DNA of 64,000 nucleotides from Dyadobacter sp. 676 (GTDB taxonomy: Bacteria; Bacteroidota; Bacteroidia; Cytophagales; Spirosomataceae): the NCBI RefSeq assembly GCF_040448675.1, contig NZ_CP159289.1, positions 3,497,001 to 3,561,000 of the forward strand. Reading direction: 5' to 3'. The notes beneath the pieces are model-generated. The model made no database searches. It was not told where the DNA came from and saw nothing but the letters and a program-made list of their open reading frames with translations. A program made the translations under genes and the position numbers. Numbering within the stretch: the first letter of the stretch is position 1; every line of letters starts with the position of its first letter. Of this stretch, positions 9,232-20,354 are shown in pieces.

Positions 9232-12200
9232 ATGTCTTTCAAAAAGAATAAAAAATTAAACAGCGACTTTTCCAGAATGACGATCAGTCTGGCGTCACCG
9301 GAGTCTATCCTAGAAAGCTCCTTCGGTGAAGTAACCCAGCCTGAGACCATCAACTACCGGACCTACAAGCCGGAGATGGGCGGTCTGTTCTGCGAGCGTA
9401 TTTTTGGTCCTGTCAAAGACTGGGAATGTCACTGCGGGAAATACAAGCGCATTCGCTATAAAGGAATCATCTGCGACCGTTGCGGTGTGGAGGTAACCGA
9501 GAAGAAGGTTCGCCGCGAGCGCATGGGTCATATTGAACTCGTGGTTCCTGTTGCACATATCTGGTACTTCCGCAGTTTGCCGAACAAAATCGGTTACCTG
9601 CTGGGTCTTTCTACCAAGAAACTCGACCAGATCATTTATTACGAGCGGTACGCGGTAGTTCAGCCAGGTATCAAAGAAGAGGACGGCGTTAGCTACCTCG
9701 ACTTCCTGACCGAAGATGAATACCTCGATATCATCGACAAACTCCCACGCGAGAACCAGTTGCTTCCGGATACGGACCCCAACAAATTCATCGCGAAGAT
9801 GGGTGCCGATGCGTTGGAAATGCTGTTGAGCCGCATTAAGCTCGACGAACTTTCTTACGAGCTCCGTCACCAGGCTGCTACCGACACTTCCCAGCAACGT
9901 AAAGCGGAAGCCTTGAAACGTCTGAAAGTGGTAGAAGCATTCCGTGATGCGAATACCCGTATCGAAAACCGCCCTGAATGGATGGTGATCAAAATGGTAC
10001 CGGTTATTCCACCAGAATTGCGCCCATTGGTACCTCTGGATGGTGGCCGTTTCGCGACTTCGGATTTGAATGACCTTTACCGTCGTGTAATTATCCGTAA
10101 CAACCGTCTGAAACGCCTCATCGAGATCAAAGCACCCGAGGTGATCTTGCGTAACGAAAAACGGATGTTGCAGGAAGCGGTTGACTCCCTTTTCGACAAC
10201 AGCCGTAAAGTGAATGCGGTACGTTCGGAAGGTAACCGTGCTTTGAAATCACTTTCAGACATGCTGAAAGGTAAACAAGGCCGTTTCCGTCAGAACTTGC
10301 TTGGTAAGCGTGTCGACTATTCCGGTCGTTCGGTTATCGTGGTTGGTCCTGAATTGAAATTGCACGAATGCGGTCTTCCTAAGGATATGGCCGCCGAGCT
10401 TTTCAAGCCGTTCATTATCCGTAAGCTTATCGAGCGGGGTATTGTTAAGACGGTGAAATCAGCGAAGAAGATCGTAGACCGCAAGGACCCTGTGATCTGG
10501 GATATTCTCGAAAACGTACTGAAAGGTCACCCGGTATTGCTTAACCGTGCTCCGACACTTCACCGTTTGGGTATCCAGGCATTCCAGCCTAAACTGATCG
10601 AAGGTAAGGCGATCCAGCTTCACCCGTTGGTGTGTACGGCATTCAACGCCGACTTTGACGGTGACCAGATGGCGGTACACGTACCACTGGGCCAGGAAGC
10701 TGTATTGGAGGCGTCGATGCTGATGCTTTCTTCGCATAACATTCTCAACCCTGCCAATGGTGCGCCGATCACGGTACCATCTCAGGACATGGTTTTGGGT
10801 CTGTATTATGTGACCAAAGGCCGCGTAAGTACGCCTGAATATCCGATCCAGGGCGAAGGCAAGATCTTCTACGGTCCGGATGAAGTAATCATCGCGATTA
10901 ACGAAGGCAAGCTTTCGAAACATGCCAATATCAAATGCCGTCTGCGCGTGCGCAACGACGACGGTACATTCGAAACCAAGCTGGTTGATACCGTAGCAGG
11001 ACGTATCCTGTTCAACCAGGCCGTTCCTGAGGAAGTAGGTTATATCAATGAATTGTTGACTAAAAAGAAACTTCAGCAGATCATCGGTTTGGTATTCAAA
11101 CAGGCTGGTGTGGCCCGTACCGCTCAATTCCTCGACGAAATCAAAGAACTTGGTTTCCAAATGGCCTTCAAAGGCGGTTTGTCGATGGGATTGGACGATG
11201 TAATGGTTCCAAGTGAAAAAGAAAAACTCATCGAGCAGGCGAAAGGCGATGTTGAAAACGTCTGGAACAACTACCTGATGGGTCTGATCACCGAAAACGA
11301 ACGTTACAACCAGGTGATCGATATCTGGACGCGCGTTAACTCACGCATTACAGAAACGTTGATGAAGCAGCTGGAAACAGATAAAGGCGGATTCAACTCA
11401 ATCTATATGATGATGCACTCCGGAGCCCGCGGTTCACGCGAGCAAATCCGTCAGTTGGGTGGTATGAGGGGGGCTTATGGCCAAGCCTCAGAAAAACATC
11501 GCTGGTGGTGCGGGTGAAATCATCGAGAACCCGATCCTTTCCAACTTTAAGGAAGGTCTCGACGTTCTGGAATACTTTATCTCTACCCACGGTGCACGTA
11601 AAGGTCTCGCCGATACAGCGTTGAAAACTGCGGATGCGGGTTACCTGACCCGTCGTTTGCACGACGTTGCACAAGATGTGGTGGTAGTAGAAGAAGACTG
11701 CGGCTCGCTACGTGGTATTGCGATCTCGGCGTTGAAAGACAATGAGGATATCGTTGAACCATTGTCGGAGCGTATTCTCGGACGTGTAAGCGTTCACGAT
11801 GTGTTCGATCCATTGACCAATGAGTTGATCCTCTCGGCCGGTGAAGAAATCACCGAGGAAATCGCAGGTAAAATCGATGAAACAAGTATCGAAACAGTTG
11901 AAATCCGTTCGGTGCTGACTTGCGAAACCCGTGACGGTGTTTGTGCGAAGTGCTACGGACGCAGCCTGGCGTCTGCCCAGATGGTGAATATCGGTGAGGC
12001 GGTAGGTGTAATCGCTTCCCAGTCGATCGGTGAGCCGGGTACACAGCTGACACTCCGTACATTCCACGTGGGTGGTACGGCTTCCAACATCTCCGTTGAG
12101 GCCAATATCAAAGCGAAATTCGACGGTTTGATCCAGTTCGAAGATCTTCGTCTCGTACAATCCGTGAACTCGGAAGGCGACGAAGTAACCGTAGTAATGG

Positions 12201-13555
12201 GTCGTTCGGGTGAGGTGAAAATCGTTCACCCTGAAACAAAACAACTGCTGATCTCGAACAACGTACCTTACGGTGCGCATTTGCAAGTGAAAGAAGGCGA
12301 TACTGTATTCAAAGGACAGGAACTTTGTACCTGGGACCCTTACCACGCGGTAATCCTTTCAGAATTTACAGGAACTGTTTCCTTCGACGCGATCGAAGAA
12401 GGCATCACATTCCGTGAAGAATTTGACGAACAAACAGGCTTCCAGGAGTCGGTGATCATCGAAACACGCGACAAAACCAAAAACCCGGCGATCGTGGTGA
12501 AAGGGAAGTCTACCTTGTTGAAAGATCAGACTGAAAAAGGCTATAACCTTCCTGTTGGAGCGCGCCTGGTTGTGAAAGCCGGTGCGAGCATCAAGGCTGG
12601 TCAGCCGCTGGCGAAAATCCCGCGCGTTGTTGGTAAAACACGCGATATCACGGGAGGTCTGCCACGTGTGACCGAATTGTTCGAAGCACGTAACCCGTCC
12701 AACCCTGCAACGGTTTCCGAGATCGACGGTGTGGTATCTTACGGCGGCGTAAAACGCGGTAACCGTGAAATCCATATCGAATCGAAAGACGGAACACAAC
12801 GCCGTTACATGGTACCTCTTTCGAAACACATCCTCGTTCAGGATGGTGACTTCGTAAGAGCCGGTGACCCGCTTTCCGACGGTGCGATCACGCCTGCTGA
12901 CATCCTTTCTATCAAAGGGCCAACCGCGGTTCAGGAGTACCTGGTGAACGAGATTCAGGAAGTATACCGCCTGCAAGGTGTGAAGATCAACGATAAGCAT
13001 ATCGAATGTATCGTGCGCCAGATGATGCAGAAAGTAGAGATCCTCGATGCCGGTGACACCAACTTCCTGGAAATGCAGGCAGTCGACCGCGTGGTATTCC
13101 GCGAGGAAAACGACAAAATCCTGGATATGAAAGTAGTTGAGGATGCTGGTAGCTCCGAAACATTGAAGCCGGGGATGATCATTTCGGTACGCCGCCTGCG
13201 CGATGAGAATTCGAGCCTGAAACGTCGTGACCTGAAACTGGTTACCGCCCGTGATGCACAGCCCGCGGTGGCAAGACCAACCCTGATGGGTATCACACAG
13301 GCTTCTTTGGGTACCGAGAGCTTCGTTTCCGCAGCATCGTTCCAGGAAACTACCAAAGTGTTGAGCGAAGCGGCTGTTCGTGGAAAACGCGACGAGCTGA
13401 AAGGCTTGAAGGAGAACGTGATCGTAGGTCACCTGATCCCGGCCGGTACGGGTATGCGCCAGTACGAAAACCTGATCGTCGGATCGAAAGAAGAATTCGA
13501 TGCGCTGTCAGATTCCCGCGAGAGACAATCACGCAAGAAAAAAGAGTTGGCGTAA
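9232..13555 (+). pseudogene. rpoC: RNA polymerase subunit beta', frame broken in a G6 run
   Basis: The beta' subunit holds the catalytic Mg2+. Frame 1 (from ATG 9232) carries the zinc-ribbon cysteines ([20 protein letters not shown], near residue 66), the DNA-binding [16 protein letters not shown] and the catalytic [12 protein letters not shown]. At 11468-11473 there are six G where five are expected: ATGAGGGGGCTTATG would read MRGLM, the conserved sequence. Frame 1 then runs into [11 protein letters not shown] and stops at 11517. The rest is open from 11477 ([13 protein letters not shown]) to 13555, including [38 protein letters not shown] and [14 protein letters not shown]. Repaired length is about 1,440 aa, normal. 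One complete essential gene plus a homopolymer sequencing error is the best reading. Confidence 0.95.
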
Positions 13556-13577
13556 CCCGACTGACTATAAGTAATCA

Positions 13578-13617
13578 GGAAGCCGGCCTGCACATGCAGG
13601 ACCGGCTTCTTGCTTTT
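13578..13617 (+). terminator. Rho-independent terminator after rpoC
   Basis: GAAGCCGG (13579-13586) pairs with CCGGCTTC (13602-13609). The inner CCTGCA/TGCAGG extends the stem, and TTGCTTTT follows. It lies just after the rpoC stop and ends the rpoBC transcript. Confidence 0.9.
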
Positions 13618-13694
13618 CCAAGCGGGGTATTTTTAGTAATTTTCCCATTAAAAGTAAATTCCGGATCAATAGCGCCGCTACTCAAAAACCAGCA

Positions 13695-14021
13695 ATGAAA
13701 GAAAACAAGGAAAACGAACAACAGATCAATGTGGAACTGTCGGAGGAAATGGCAGAGGGGGTTTATTCCAATCTGGCCATGATCGCACATTCCAACAGCG
13801 AATTCATTCTCGACTTTATCCGCCTTATGCCCGGCGTCCCACGTGCGAAAGTGAAGGCGCGCATCATCGTCACGCCCGAGCATGCGAAGCGCCTGGTGGC
13901 CGCGTTGCGTGATAACATCCAGAAATATGAGGACCAATACGGAACTATCCAGAGTTCACAGGACAACGAGCCTACATTCAATTTTCCAATCAGCTTCGGC
14001 GGGCCCGGAGGAGAGGCCTGA
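13695..14021 (+). CDS. DUF3467 family protein
   Basis: A 108-aa cytoplasmic protein of the DUF3467 family, which commonly follows rpoC in Bacteroidota. Its molecular role is not known to me. The family core is visible as INVELSEEMAEGVYSNLAMIAHSNSEFILDF (residues 11-41) and the PRAKVKARIIVTPEHAKRL segment (about 49-67). The C-terminus is Gly-rich (PISFGGPGGEA). It has no signal peptide. The ATG at 13695 gives the usual Lys/Glu-rich start. It lies behind the rpoC terminator, so it probably has its own promoter. Confidence 0.85.
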   Translation: MKENKENEQQINVELSEEMAEGVYSNLAMIAHSNSEFILDFIRLMPGVPRAKVKARIIVTPEHAKRLVAALRDNIQKYEDQYGTIQSSQDNEPTFNFPISFGGPGGEA

Positions 14022-14362
14022 TTATGTCAATCTGACAAATGGCTGCCGGACAGGCGGGTTCTGAGGGCATCGCAGTGAAAAAACGAGTTGAGGGCAGCGA
14101 ATGCGGTGTAGAAAAACAGCGTAGAGGTAACTAATATTTTTCTAAGTAACCCAAGTTGCATTATAATACCGGGATTTCAGGTTTTTTGCAGGTATACCCG
14201 CATTAAATGCAGCGGGCGACGGCTCGTCAACTATAAGTAAACTTTTGAAATCCAGAACTTCTGGGAGGATAATCAGGTGAAAACAAGCAAGTTTACCACA
14301 ATTTGACTAACTTCGGTATCAGCCGCCCTCACAGGATTATTTCTAAACTCAATTTTCTCACC
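14022..14362 (+). other. Intergenic, no gene seen
   Basis: 341 bp between the DUF3467 gene and the IorA-like gene. The frame that continues upstream of 14363 has no conserved residues, so I place the IorA start at 14363. No clear TAnnTTTG box or strong hairpin was found. It must hold the iorAB promoter, which I could not pin down. Confidence 0.5.
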
Positions 14363-14824
14363 ATGGCATTGTTCAAACTTTCAATCAACAACCGTGCGTA
14401 CAGCGCCGATGTCGATAGTGATACCCCGCTTCTGTGGGTGTTACGCGACAATCTCGGCCTCGTAGGTACCAAGTATGGATGCGGTATCGCGCAATGCGGC
14501 GCCTGCACCGTTCATCTGGATGGCAAGGCCGTCCGCTCGTGTGTGCTGCCGGTTTCAGCAGTGGGTAAAGCGAAAGTCACTACTATTGAAGGATTGTCCG
14601 AAAAAGGCGATCATCCGGTCCAGAAAGCCTGGGACGAAGTAGACGTGGCGCAATGCGGCTACTGCCAGGCAGGTCAGATCATGACTGCCGCGGCGTTCCT
14701 TAAAGAGAAGCCCAAGCCGACAGACGAGGAGATAGTAGCAGCGATGAGCGGCAACCTGTGCCGTTGTGGAACGTACCACCGCATCCGTGAAGCCGTAAAA
14801 GTTGCAGCCACCAAAACGAACTGA
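14363..14824 (+). CDS. (2Fe-2S) small subunit of a molybdenum hydroxylase, IorA-like
   Basis: Small electron-transfer subunit of a xanthine dehydrogenase/isoquinoline 1-oxidoreductase family enzyme. It passes electrons from the Mo cofactor subunit through two [2Fe-2S] clusters. With the start at ATG 14363 ([13 protein letters not shown]) it has 153 aa, typical for IorA. The plant-ferredoxin-type cluster ligands are C40, C45, C48 and C60. The second cluster ligands are C98, C101, C133 and C135 (QCGYCQAGQ and NLCRCG). The large subunit begins 2 bp after its stop, so the two form an operon. The substrate cannot be told from sequence; N-heterocycles and aldehydes are both known for the family. 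Confidence 0.9.
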   Translation: MALFKLSINNRAYSADVDSDTPLLWVLRDNLGLVGTKYGCGIAQCGACTVHLDGKAVRSCVLPVSAVGKAKVTTIEGLSEKGDHPVQKAWDEVDVAQCGYCQAGQIMTAAAFLKEKPKPTDEEIVAAMSGNLCRCGTYHRIREAVKVAATKTN

Positions 14825-14826
14825 CC

Positions 14827-16971
14827 ATGAGTACATTTAATCAGACATCGCGTCGAGACTTCATGAAGATCGCGGCTGCGGCCGGTGGCGGTTTGTTCCT
14901 GGGATTCAACTGGTCGGATTCGACGGCAGCACCGGCGGTAGTAGATGCCAGGCAAATTGCAGCCGGATCGGTAAAATTCAACAGTTATTTGTCGATAGGC
15001 ACTGATAACAGCATTACAATCGTTTCCCCTAACCCGGAAATAGGGCAGGGTATCAAAACGGCATTCCCGATGGTAGTAGCCGAAGAACTCGATGCCGACT
15101 GGAAACTGGTAAAAACGGTGCAGGGCAATTTGGATAATACGCAGTTCGAGCGGCAGGTGACGGGTGGAAGCGGCGCTGTGCCGCATTCCTGGGAACGCCT
15201 TCGTAAGGCCGGCGCTACCGCACGCTATTTACTCATTAATGCCGCAGCAGCCAAATGGGGCGTACCTGCTTCGGAAATCACAACAGCCGACAGCAAGCTA
15301 TTTCATAAAGCTTCCGGAAAATCGGCCAGTTATGGAGAGTTTGCAGAGGCGGCAGGCAAGCTTACCGCGCCGACGGACATTAAATTGAAGGATGAAAAGT
15401 CCTTCAAACTGATCGGGCAGTCGGTCAGAAATGTCGATAATAAGAATATAGCCACAGGTAAGCCGTTGTTTGGTCTCGACTTCTATCGAGAGGGGATGCT
15501 TTACGCCATTATTCAGCGGCCCAAGGCATTCGGATATAAATTGAAATCGGTTGATTCCGCCGCGGCCAAGGCAATGCCGGGCATTGTGGACGTCGTTACT
15601 TTCGAAAACAGTGTAGCGGTGGTCGGCAAGTCTACCTGGCAATGCAAAAAGGCACGCGAAGCGCTGAAAATCGAATATGAGAAAGCGGCCGATCTGGAAA
15701 GCTCGGAAGACCATAACCGCATTTTCTCCAATCTGATGGATAACGGAGAAGCTACCGTGCGTCGTAAAAATGGCGATGTGGAGGCCGCATTCAAAAACGC
15801 GGCGAAGATCGTTAAGGCCGAATATCAATGTCCTTTCCTGCCCCATAGCCCATTGGAGCCAATGAACTTCTTCGCGCACGTTCGGGAGGACGGTGTGGAG
15901 CTCGTAGGCCCGACGCAAACACCCGACCGCGCGCGGGGCGAAGCCGCCAAAATAACCGGCTTTCCGCCGGAGAAGATCACGGTCGAAATTACGCGGCAGG
16001 GAGGCGGCTTCGGGCGCAGGCTTTCGGCTGATTTTGCGATCGAGGCAGTGCATGTGTCGAAGCTTGTGAAAGCACCCGTTAAAGTGATCTGGACACGTGA
16101 GGACGACATGACGGGTGGTACTTACCGTCCGGCAGTGCGCTACCGGTTCGAGGCCGCATTGGACAAAAACGGAGAAATGATCGGTTACAAGCTCCGTGGT
16201 GTGGGGATTAATTCTGGAAACCCTACCCGGGAGGACAACTTTCCGTCAGGCTCTGTGGATAATCTTTTGATTGATTCGGTGGAGCATAAATCGGCCATCA
16301 CGACCGGTCCGTGGCGCGCGCCGATCACCAACTTCCTTGCCTATGCCGAGCAGTCGTTTATCGACGAGGTGGCGGAAGCGGCGGGAAAAGATCCCGTTGA
16401 ATTCAGGCTTGCATTGCTGGAAAAAGCCAAGAAATCGCCGGCAGGCGAAGTTAAGTACGATGTCGACCGGATGATTGCGGTGATCAAGCTCGCTGCTGAA
16501 AAAAGCAACTGGGGCAAGAAAAAAGGCGTTTATCAGGGTTTCTCGGTCTATTTCTCACACCGGTCCTACGTGGCGCAGGTGGGAGAAGTGGTGGTCGAGA
16601 AAGGAAAACCGGCGTTGAAAAATATTATTGCTGCGGTCGACTGCGGTATCGTGATCAACAAAAGCGGCTCCCTGCAACAGGTACGTGGCGGTATTGTAGA
16701 CGGTATCGGGCATGCGATGTTCGGTAACATGACCTTCAAGGCGGGCGTGCCCGATCAAAGTAATTTCAACGGCTTCCGCCTGATCCGCATGAACGAGATT
16801 CCCGAGGTCGAGGTGCATTTTGTGGACAATGGCATCTCGCCGACAGGTCTGGGAGAACCGGCATTGCCGCCGGCCGGAGGCGCAGTGGCTAATGCGTTTT
16901 ATAAAGCCACCAAGCAGCGCCTTAGAAACCAGCCTTTTATTAATGAACAGGCATTCAAAGGTATTTCGTAA
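14827..16971 (+). CDS. Molybdopterin-binding large subunit, IorB-like, Tat-exported
   Basis: Catalytic subunit of a molybdenum hydroxylase with molybdopterin cytosine dinucleotide. The 714 aa begin with a twin-arginine signal (SRRDFMKIAAAAGGGLFLGF, residues 8-27), so the heterodimer is probably periplasmic, with the IorA partner carried along. The family segments EIGQGIKTAFPMVVAEELDADW (Mo-site Gln in GQG), GGSGAVPHSW, RQGGGFGRRLSADFA and the C-terminal GLGEPALPPAGGAVANA (active-site Glu) are present. Order and sequence fit the isoquinoline 1-oxidoreductase/aldehyde dehydrogenase type with separate IorA and IorB chains. No cytochrome or maturation gene lies beside it. A perfect 20-bp-stem terminator follows. 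Confidence 0.9.
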   Translation: MSTFNQTSRRDFMKIAAAAGGGLFLGFNWSDSTAAPAVVDARQIAAGSVKFNSYLSIGTDNSITIVSPNPEIGQGIKTAFPMVVAEELDADWKLVKTVQGNLDNTQFERQVTGGSGAVPHSWERLRKAGATARYLLINAAAAKWGVPASEITTADSKLFHKASGKSASYGEFAEAAGKLTAPTDIKLKDEKSFKLIGQSVRNVDNKNIATGKPLFGLDFYREGMLYAIIQRPKAFGYKLKSVDSAAAKAMPGIVDVVTFENSVAVVGKSTWQCKKAREALKIEYEKAADLESSEDHNRIFSNLMDNGEATVRRKNGDVEAAFKNAAKIVKAEYQCPFLPHSPLEPMNFFAHVREDGVELVGPTQTPDRARGEAAKITGFPPEKITVEITRQGGGFGRRLSADFAIEAVHVSKLVKAPVKVIWTREDDMTGGTYRPAVRYRFEAALDKNGEMIGYKLRGVGINSGNPTREDNFPSGSVDNLLIDSVEHKSAITTGPWRAPITNFLAYAEQSFIDEVAEAAGKDPVEFRLALLEKAKKSPAGEVKYDVDRMIAVIKLAAEKSNWGKKKGVYQGFSVYFSHRSYVAQVGEVVVEKGKPALKNIIAAVDCGIVINKSGSLQQVRGGIVDGIGHAMFGNMTFKAGVPDQSNFNGFRLIRMNEIPEVEVHFVDNGISPTGLGEPALPPAGGAVANAFYKATKQRLRNQPFINEQAFKGIS

Positions 16972-16995
16972 GTATTAAATCATGCCGGATTACGG

Positions 16996-17043
16996 AACAG
17001 TAAGATAAAAATGTGCTACCACATTTTTATCTTACTGTTTTTT
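16996..17043 (+). terminator. Strong terminator after the IorB-like gene
   Basis: A perfect 20-bp stem (16996-17015 with 17020-17039) has a 4-nt loop CTAC and is followed by a T run. The stem is A-rich on one side and T-rich on the other, so it could also work in reverse. Confidence 0.93.
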
Positions 17044-17108
17044 ATTTAGAACAAAACAGGGCTGTAATGCCCTTGACCCGTTTTTATTCCTGAACCATTG
17101 AAATACAT

Positions 17109-18080
17109 ATGAAAAAAACTTTCGCTTTCCTGTCTGCATTGCTTTGCCTGGGCATAGCCGCATTTACAATCGCCGATTTTCCTGAAACCGGTATTTCCAA
17201 TGGCATAATCGAGGCGAAGCTATACCTGCCGGACGCAAATGCAGGGTATTACAGAGGTGTCCGGTTCGATTGGGCTGGTGTGATGCCCAGCCTGGAATAC
17301 AAAGGGCACACCTATTTCGGCGCATGGAACCCGGCACCTTACGACCCGAAACTGCACGACGCGATCATGGGGCCGGTGGAAGAGTTCACACCGTTGAATT
17401 TTGATGAGGCAAAGCCCGGGGAACAGTTCGTGAAAATCGGTGTCGGGGTTTTGACGAAACCGGATGATAAAAAGTATTCATTTGCGACCAATTACGAGAT
17501 CAGTAACCCGGGTAAATGGTCGGTAACCAAGGGTAAGAACCAGGTGGCGTTTACCCATGAGCTGAAAGACGAAACGGGTTATGGTTACAATTATCAGAAA
17601 ACCTTGAAACTGGTAAAAGGAAAACCACAGCTTGTTTTGGAGCATGTGTTGAAGAATACCGGTTCAAAACCGATTTCGGCCAGCACCTACAATCACAATT
17701 TCTTCATGATAGACAATGAGCCATCCAACGAGAATATCCGCATTGTATTCCCATTTGACGTGAAAGGAGAAGGGAAAGGCTTTGGCACCATTATTAATGC
17801 AAAGGGCAAAATGCTGACCTACTCGCGTGAAGTGGCCAAGGGCGACCAGGTTTTCAGCGCCGGTTTGCTGGGGTTCGGGCCTACTCCGAAGGACTACGAT
17901 ATCCGGATCGAGAATACAAGGACGAAGGCAGGTGTACGGATTACCTGCGACCAGCCATTGGAAAAGCTCGTGTACTGGGCCTGCCCCACTACCTCCTGCC
18001 CCGAACCTTATATTAAAATCGCTGCCCAACCCGGTGAGGAGATCAGGTGGAAAGTCAGTTACGAGTTTTATACCTTTTAA
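17109..18080 (+). CDS. Secreted protein, probably galactose mutarotase-like fold
   Basis: A 323-aa protein with a Sec signal peptide (MKKTFAFLSALLCLGIAAFT, residues 1-20). The rest looks like a beta-rich sugar-binding domain. The segments YYRGVRFDWAGVMPSLEY, HVLKNTGSKPISASTYNHNFFMID and the C-terminal YIKIAAQPGEEIRWKVSYEF resemble aldose-1-epimerase-like proteins found beside carbohydrate genes. The YNHNFF segment occupies the place of the mutarotase active-site histidine. No neighbouring sugar gene supports a substrate. Enzymatic activity is unproven; it may only bind sugar. Its only close neighbour is kup, 50 bp downstream on the same strand. Confidence 0.6.
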   Translation: MKKTFAFLSALLCLGIAAFTIADFPETGISNGIIEAKLYLPDANAGYYRGVRFDWAGVMPSLEYKGHTYFGAWNPAPYDPKLHDAIMGPVEEFTPLNFDEAKPGEQFVKIGVGVLTKPDDKKYSFATNYEISNPGKWSVTKGKNQVAFTHELKDETGYGYNYQKTLKLVKGKPQLVLEHVLKNTGSKPISASTYNHNFFMIDNEPSNENIRIVFPFDVKGEGKGFGTIINAKGKMLTYSREVAKGDQVFSAGLLGFGPTPKDYDIRIENTRTKAGVRITCDQPLEKLVYWACPTTSCPEPYIKIAAQPGEEIRWKVSYEFYTF

Positions 18081-18130
18081 TATAAGCAAGCAGAATTTTC
18101 TAAATTCGCACCGCATTCAACAACTAACCA

Positions 18131-20071
18131 ATGGGTTCGCACAAACACCTCGATAAAGCATCGGCCGCAGGATTACTGGTAGCATTGGGGATTATTTATG
18201 GGGATATCGGGACATCCCCGCTTTACGTAATGCAGGCCGTTATCGGTACCAACCAAATCACGGACGATGTTGTTTACGGCGCGGTTTCGTGTATTTTCTG
18301 GACCCTTACTTTGCAAACGACGGTCAAATATGTGGTTTTGATCCTCCGGGCCGATAACAAAGGGGAAGGTGGTATTCTGGCATTGTATGCGCTCGTCCGC
18401 CGCCGCGCTGCCTGGCTCACGGTCCCGGCGATCATCGGGGCCAGCACCTTGCTGGCCGACGGCATCATAACCCCGCCGATTTCCGTTTCCTCGGCTGTTG
18501 AAGGTTTGCGCATTCTTTATCCCGAAATCCAGACCATTCCCATTGTTATAGGCATTCTCACGCTGCTGTTCATTATTCAGGTGTTCGGAACGACCATTGT
18601 AGGGCGGGCTTTTGGTCCGGTGATGATGATCTGGTTCCTGATGCTGGCTGTGCTCGGCGTTTCGCAGGTGGTCGATCACCCGGAAATTATGAAGTCGCTA
18701 AGTCCGTTTTACGCATACCAGCTTCTGGCCAACCATCCAGGAGGCTTCTGGATGCTGGGAGCGGTATTCCTTTGTACTACCGGTGCCGAGGCCCTGTACA
18801 GTGATCTGGGGCATTGTGGTCGCGGCAATATCCGGATCAGCTGGGTTTTTGTGAAAACCTGTTTGATACTCAACTATTTTGGGCAAGGTGCCTGGCTGAT
18901 CGTACATTCTGGCGACCTGTTGAACGGACGGAAGCCGTTTTACGAAATCATGCCCGACTGGTGGCTTTTACCGGGCATTGGTATCGCCACTACCGCCGCC
19001 ATTATCGCCAGTCAGGCCTTGATCAGCGGCTCGTTTACACTTATTTCGGAAGCGATACGGCTGAATTTCTGGCCGAAAGTGCGGTTGATTTATCCAAGCG
19101 ACCAGAAAGGGCAGCTTTATGTGCCGAGCGTGAACTGGTTGCTCTGGGCGGGTTGTGTCGGCATTGTGCTGTATTTCAAAGAATCCTCGCACATGGAGGC
19201 CGCCTACGGGCTCGCGATCACGCTGACGATGATCATGACGACGATCCTGATGTCGGTTTATCTATACGTCAAAAGGGTCGCGAAATGGATCGTAGCGGTT
19301 TTTCTGATCGTGTACCTGGCTATCGAAGGATCGTTTCTGGCCGCTAACCTTTTGAAATTTACACACGGAGGCTGGGTTTCGCTGGTACTTGCCACGGTTA
19401 TCGGCCTGGTAATCACCGTTTGGCTTAAAGCGTATTATATCAAACTGCGTCTGACGGAATTTGAAAACCTCGAAAAATACATCGGGCCGTTGAAGGAGCT
19501 GAGTAACGACATTAGTATTCCCAAATATTCGACGCACCTGATATTCATGTCGAACGCTTCGCGGGAGAATGAGATCGAGAGCAAGATCATCTACTCGATT
19601 TTCTACAAGCGCCCGAAACGTGCGGATATTTACTGGTTCGTGCATGTGGAAACTACCGATGAGCCCTACACAATGGACTATCACGTAAATATCCTGGCGG
19701 AGGACGATGTGATCAAGGTCACGTTCCGGCTTGGTTTCCGGATCGAGCAGCGCATCAACCTGTTTTTCCGAAAGGTTGTAGAGGATATGGTGCTTAATAA
19801 GGAAGTAGACATTACCAGCCGCTACGAGTCGCTGAACCGCCAGAACATTACCGGTGATTTCCGCTTCGTTGTCCTCGAACGCTATCTGTCGCTCGAAAAC
19901 AACCTGCCGTTCATGGAAGAACTGGTCATGAAAATCTATTTTGCAATTAAGAGCATTACAACTTCGGAGGATAAATGGTTTGGTCTCGACAGTAGCTCCG
20001 TGAAGATCGAAAAAGTACCTCTTGTATTAACACCGAGCGAAAAAATCCGGATGAGGAGGGTGTACAGTTGA
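18131..20071 (+). CDS. kup: KUP-family potassium uptake protein
   Basis: A proton-coupled K+ uptake permease of the KUP/HAK/KT family in the inner membrane. The 646 aa start with the signature LLVALGIIYGDIGTSPLYVMQAVIG (about residues 15-39). It then has about 12 membrane helices up to residue about 440 and a cytoplasmic C-terminal domain (ISIPKYSTHLIFMSNAS to the end RMRRVYS). Other family segments are DNKGEGGILALYALVRRR, LADGIITPPISVSSAVEGL and GAVFLCTTGAEALYSDLGHCGRGNIR. Length is normal. The ATG at 18131 follows the mutarotase-like gene by 50 bp, but no functional link is evident. Confidence 0.95.
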   Translation: MGSHKHLDKASAAGLLVALGIIYGDIGTSPLYVMQAVIGTNQITDDVVYGAVSCIFWTLTLQTTVKYVVLILRADNKGEGGILALYALVRRRAAWLTVPAIIGASTLLADGIITPPISVSSAVEGLRILYPEIQTIPIVIGILTLLFIIQVFGTTIVGRAFGPVMMIWFLMLAVLGVSQVVDHPEIMKSLSPFYAYQLLANHPGGFWMLGAVFLCTTGAEALYSDLGHCGRGNIRISWVFVKTCLILNYFGQGAWLIVHSGDLLNGRKPFYEIMPDWWLLPGIGIATTAAIIASQALISGSFTLISEAIRLNFWPKVRLIYPSDQKGQLYVPSVNWLLWAGCVGIVLYFKESSHMEAAYGLAITLTMIMTTILMSVYLYVKRVAKWIVAVFLIVYLAIEGSFLAANLLKFTHGGWVSLVLATVIGLVITVWLKAYYIKLRLTEFENLEKYIGPLKELSNDISIPKYSTHLIFMSNASRENEIESKIIYSIFYKRPKRADIYWFVHVETTDEPYTMDYHVNILAEDDVIKVTFRLGFRIEQRINLFFRKVVEDMVLNKEVDITSRYESLNRQNITGDFRFVVLERYLSLENNLPFMEELVMKIYFAIKSITTSEDKWFGLDSSSVKIEKVPLVLTPSEKIRMRRVYS

Positions 20072-20354
20072 TACATCATTTGCGAAGTATTTCGTACAAA
20101 AAATATATTTCAGAACTTGCACCTACCCAGCGGCTTATCGTCATTTTGGGTATATCGCTACGCATTTTGTGGATAGCTATTTCCGGTAGTCTTTCGATGT
20201 ACTTGTCGATCCTCGTATTTCGTTAAGTGGGGCGTTGTCGCCATTATATGGTTATGTAAAAAATTATGTCCGGCGGTGGCGATGGATTGGAACGCTTTTA
20301 GTGAAACAAGTGCCATTTTATTGGTAAACTTTTATTCACTAAACAGAATGGACC

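Noticed and set aside
11468-11479. Programmed ribosomal frameshift in rpoC at G6
   Set aside because: rpoC in this phylum is a single frame and the site has no downstream structure I can see. Several other homopolymer indels in the window make a sequencing error more likely.
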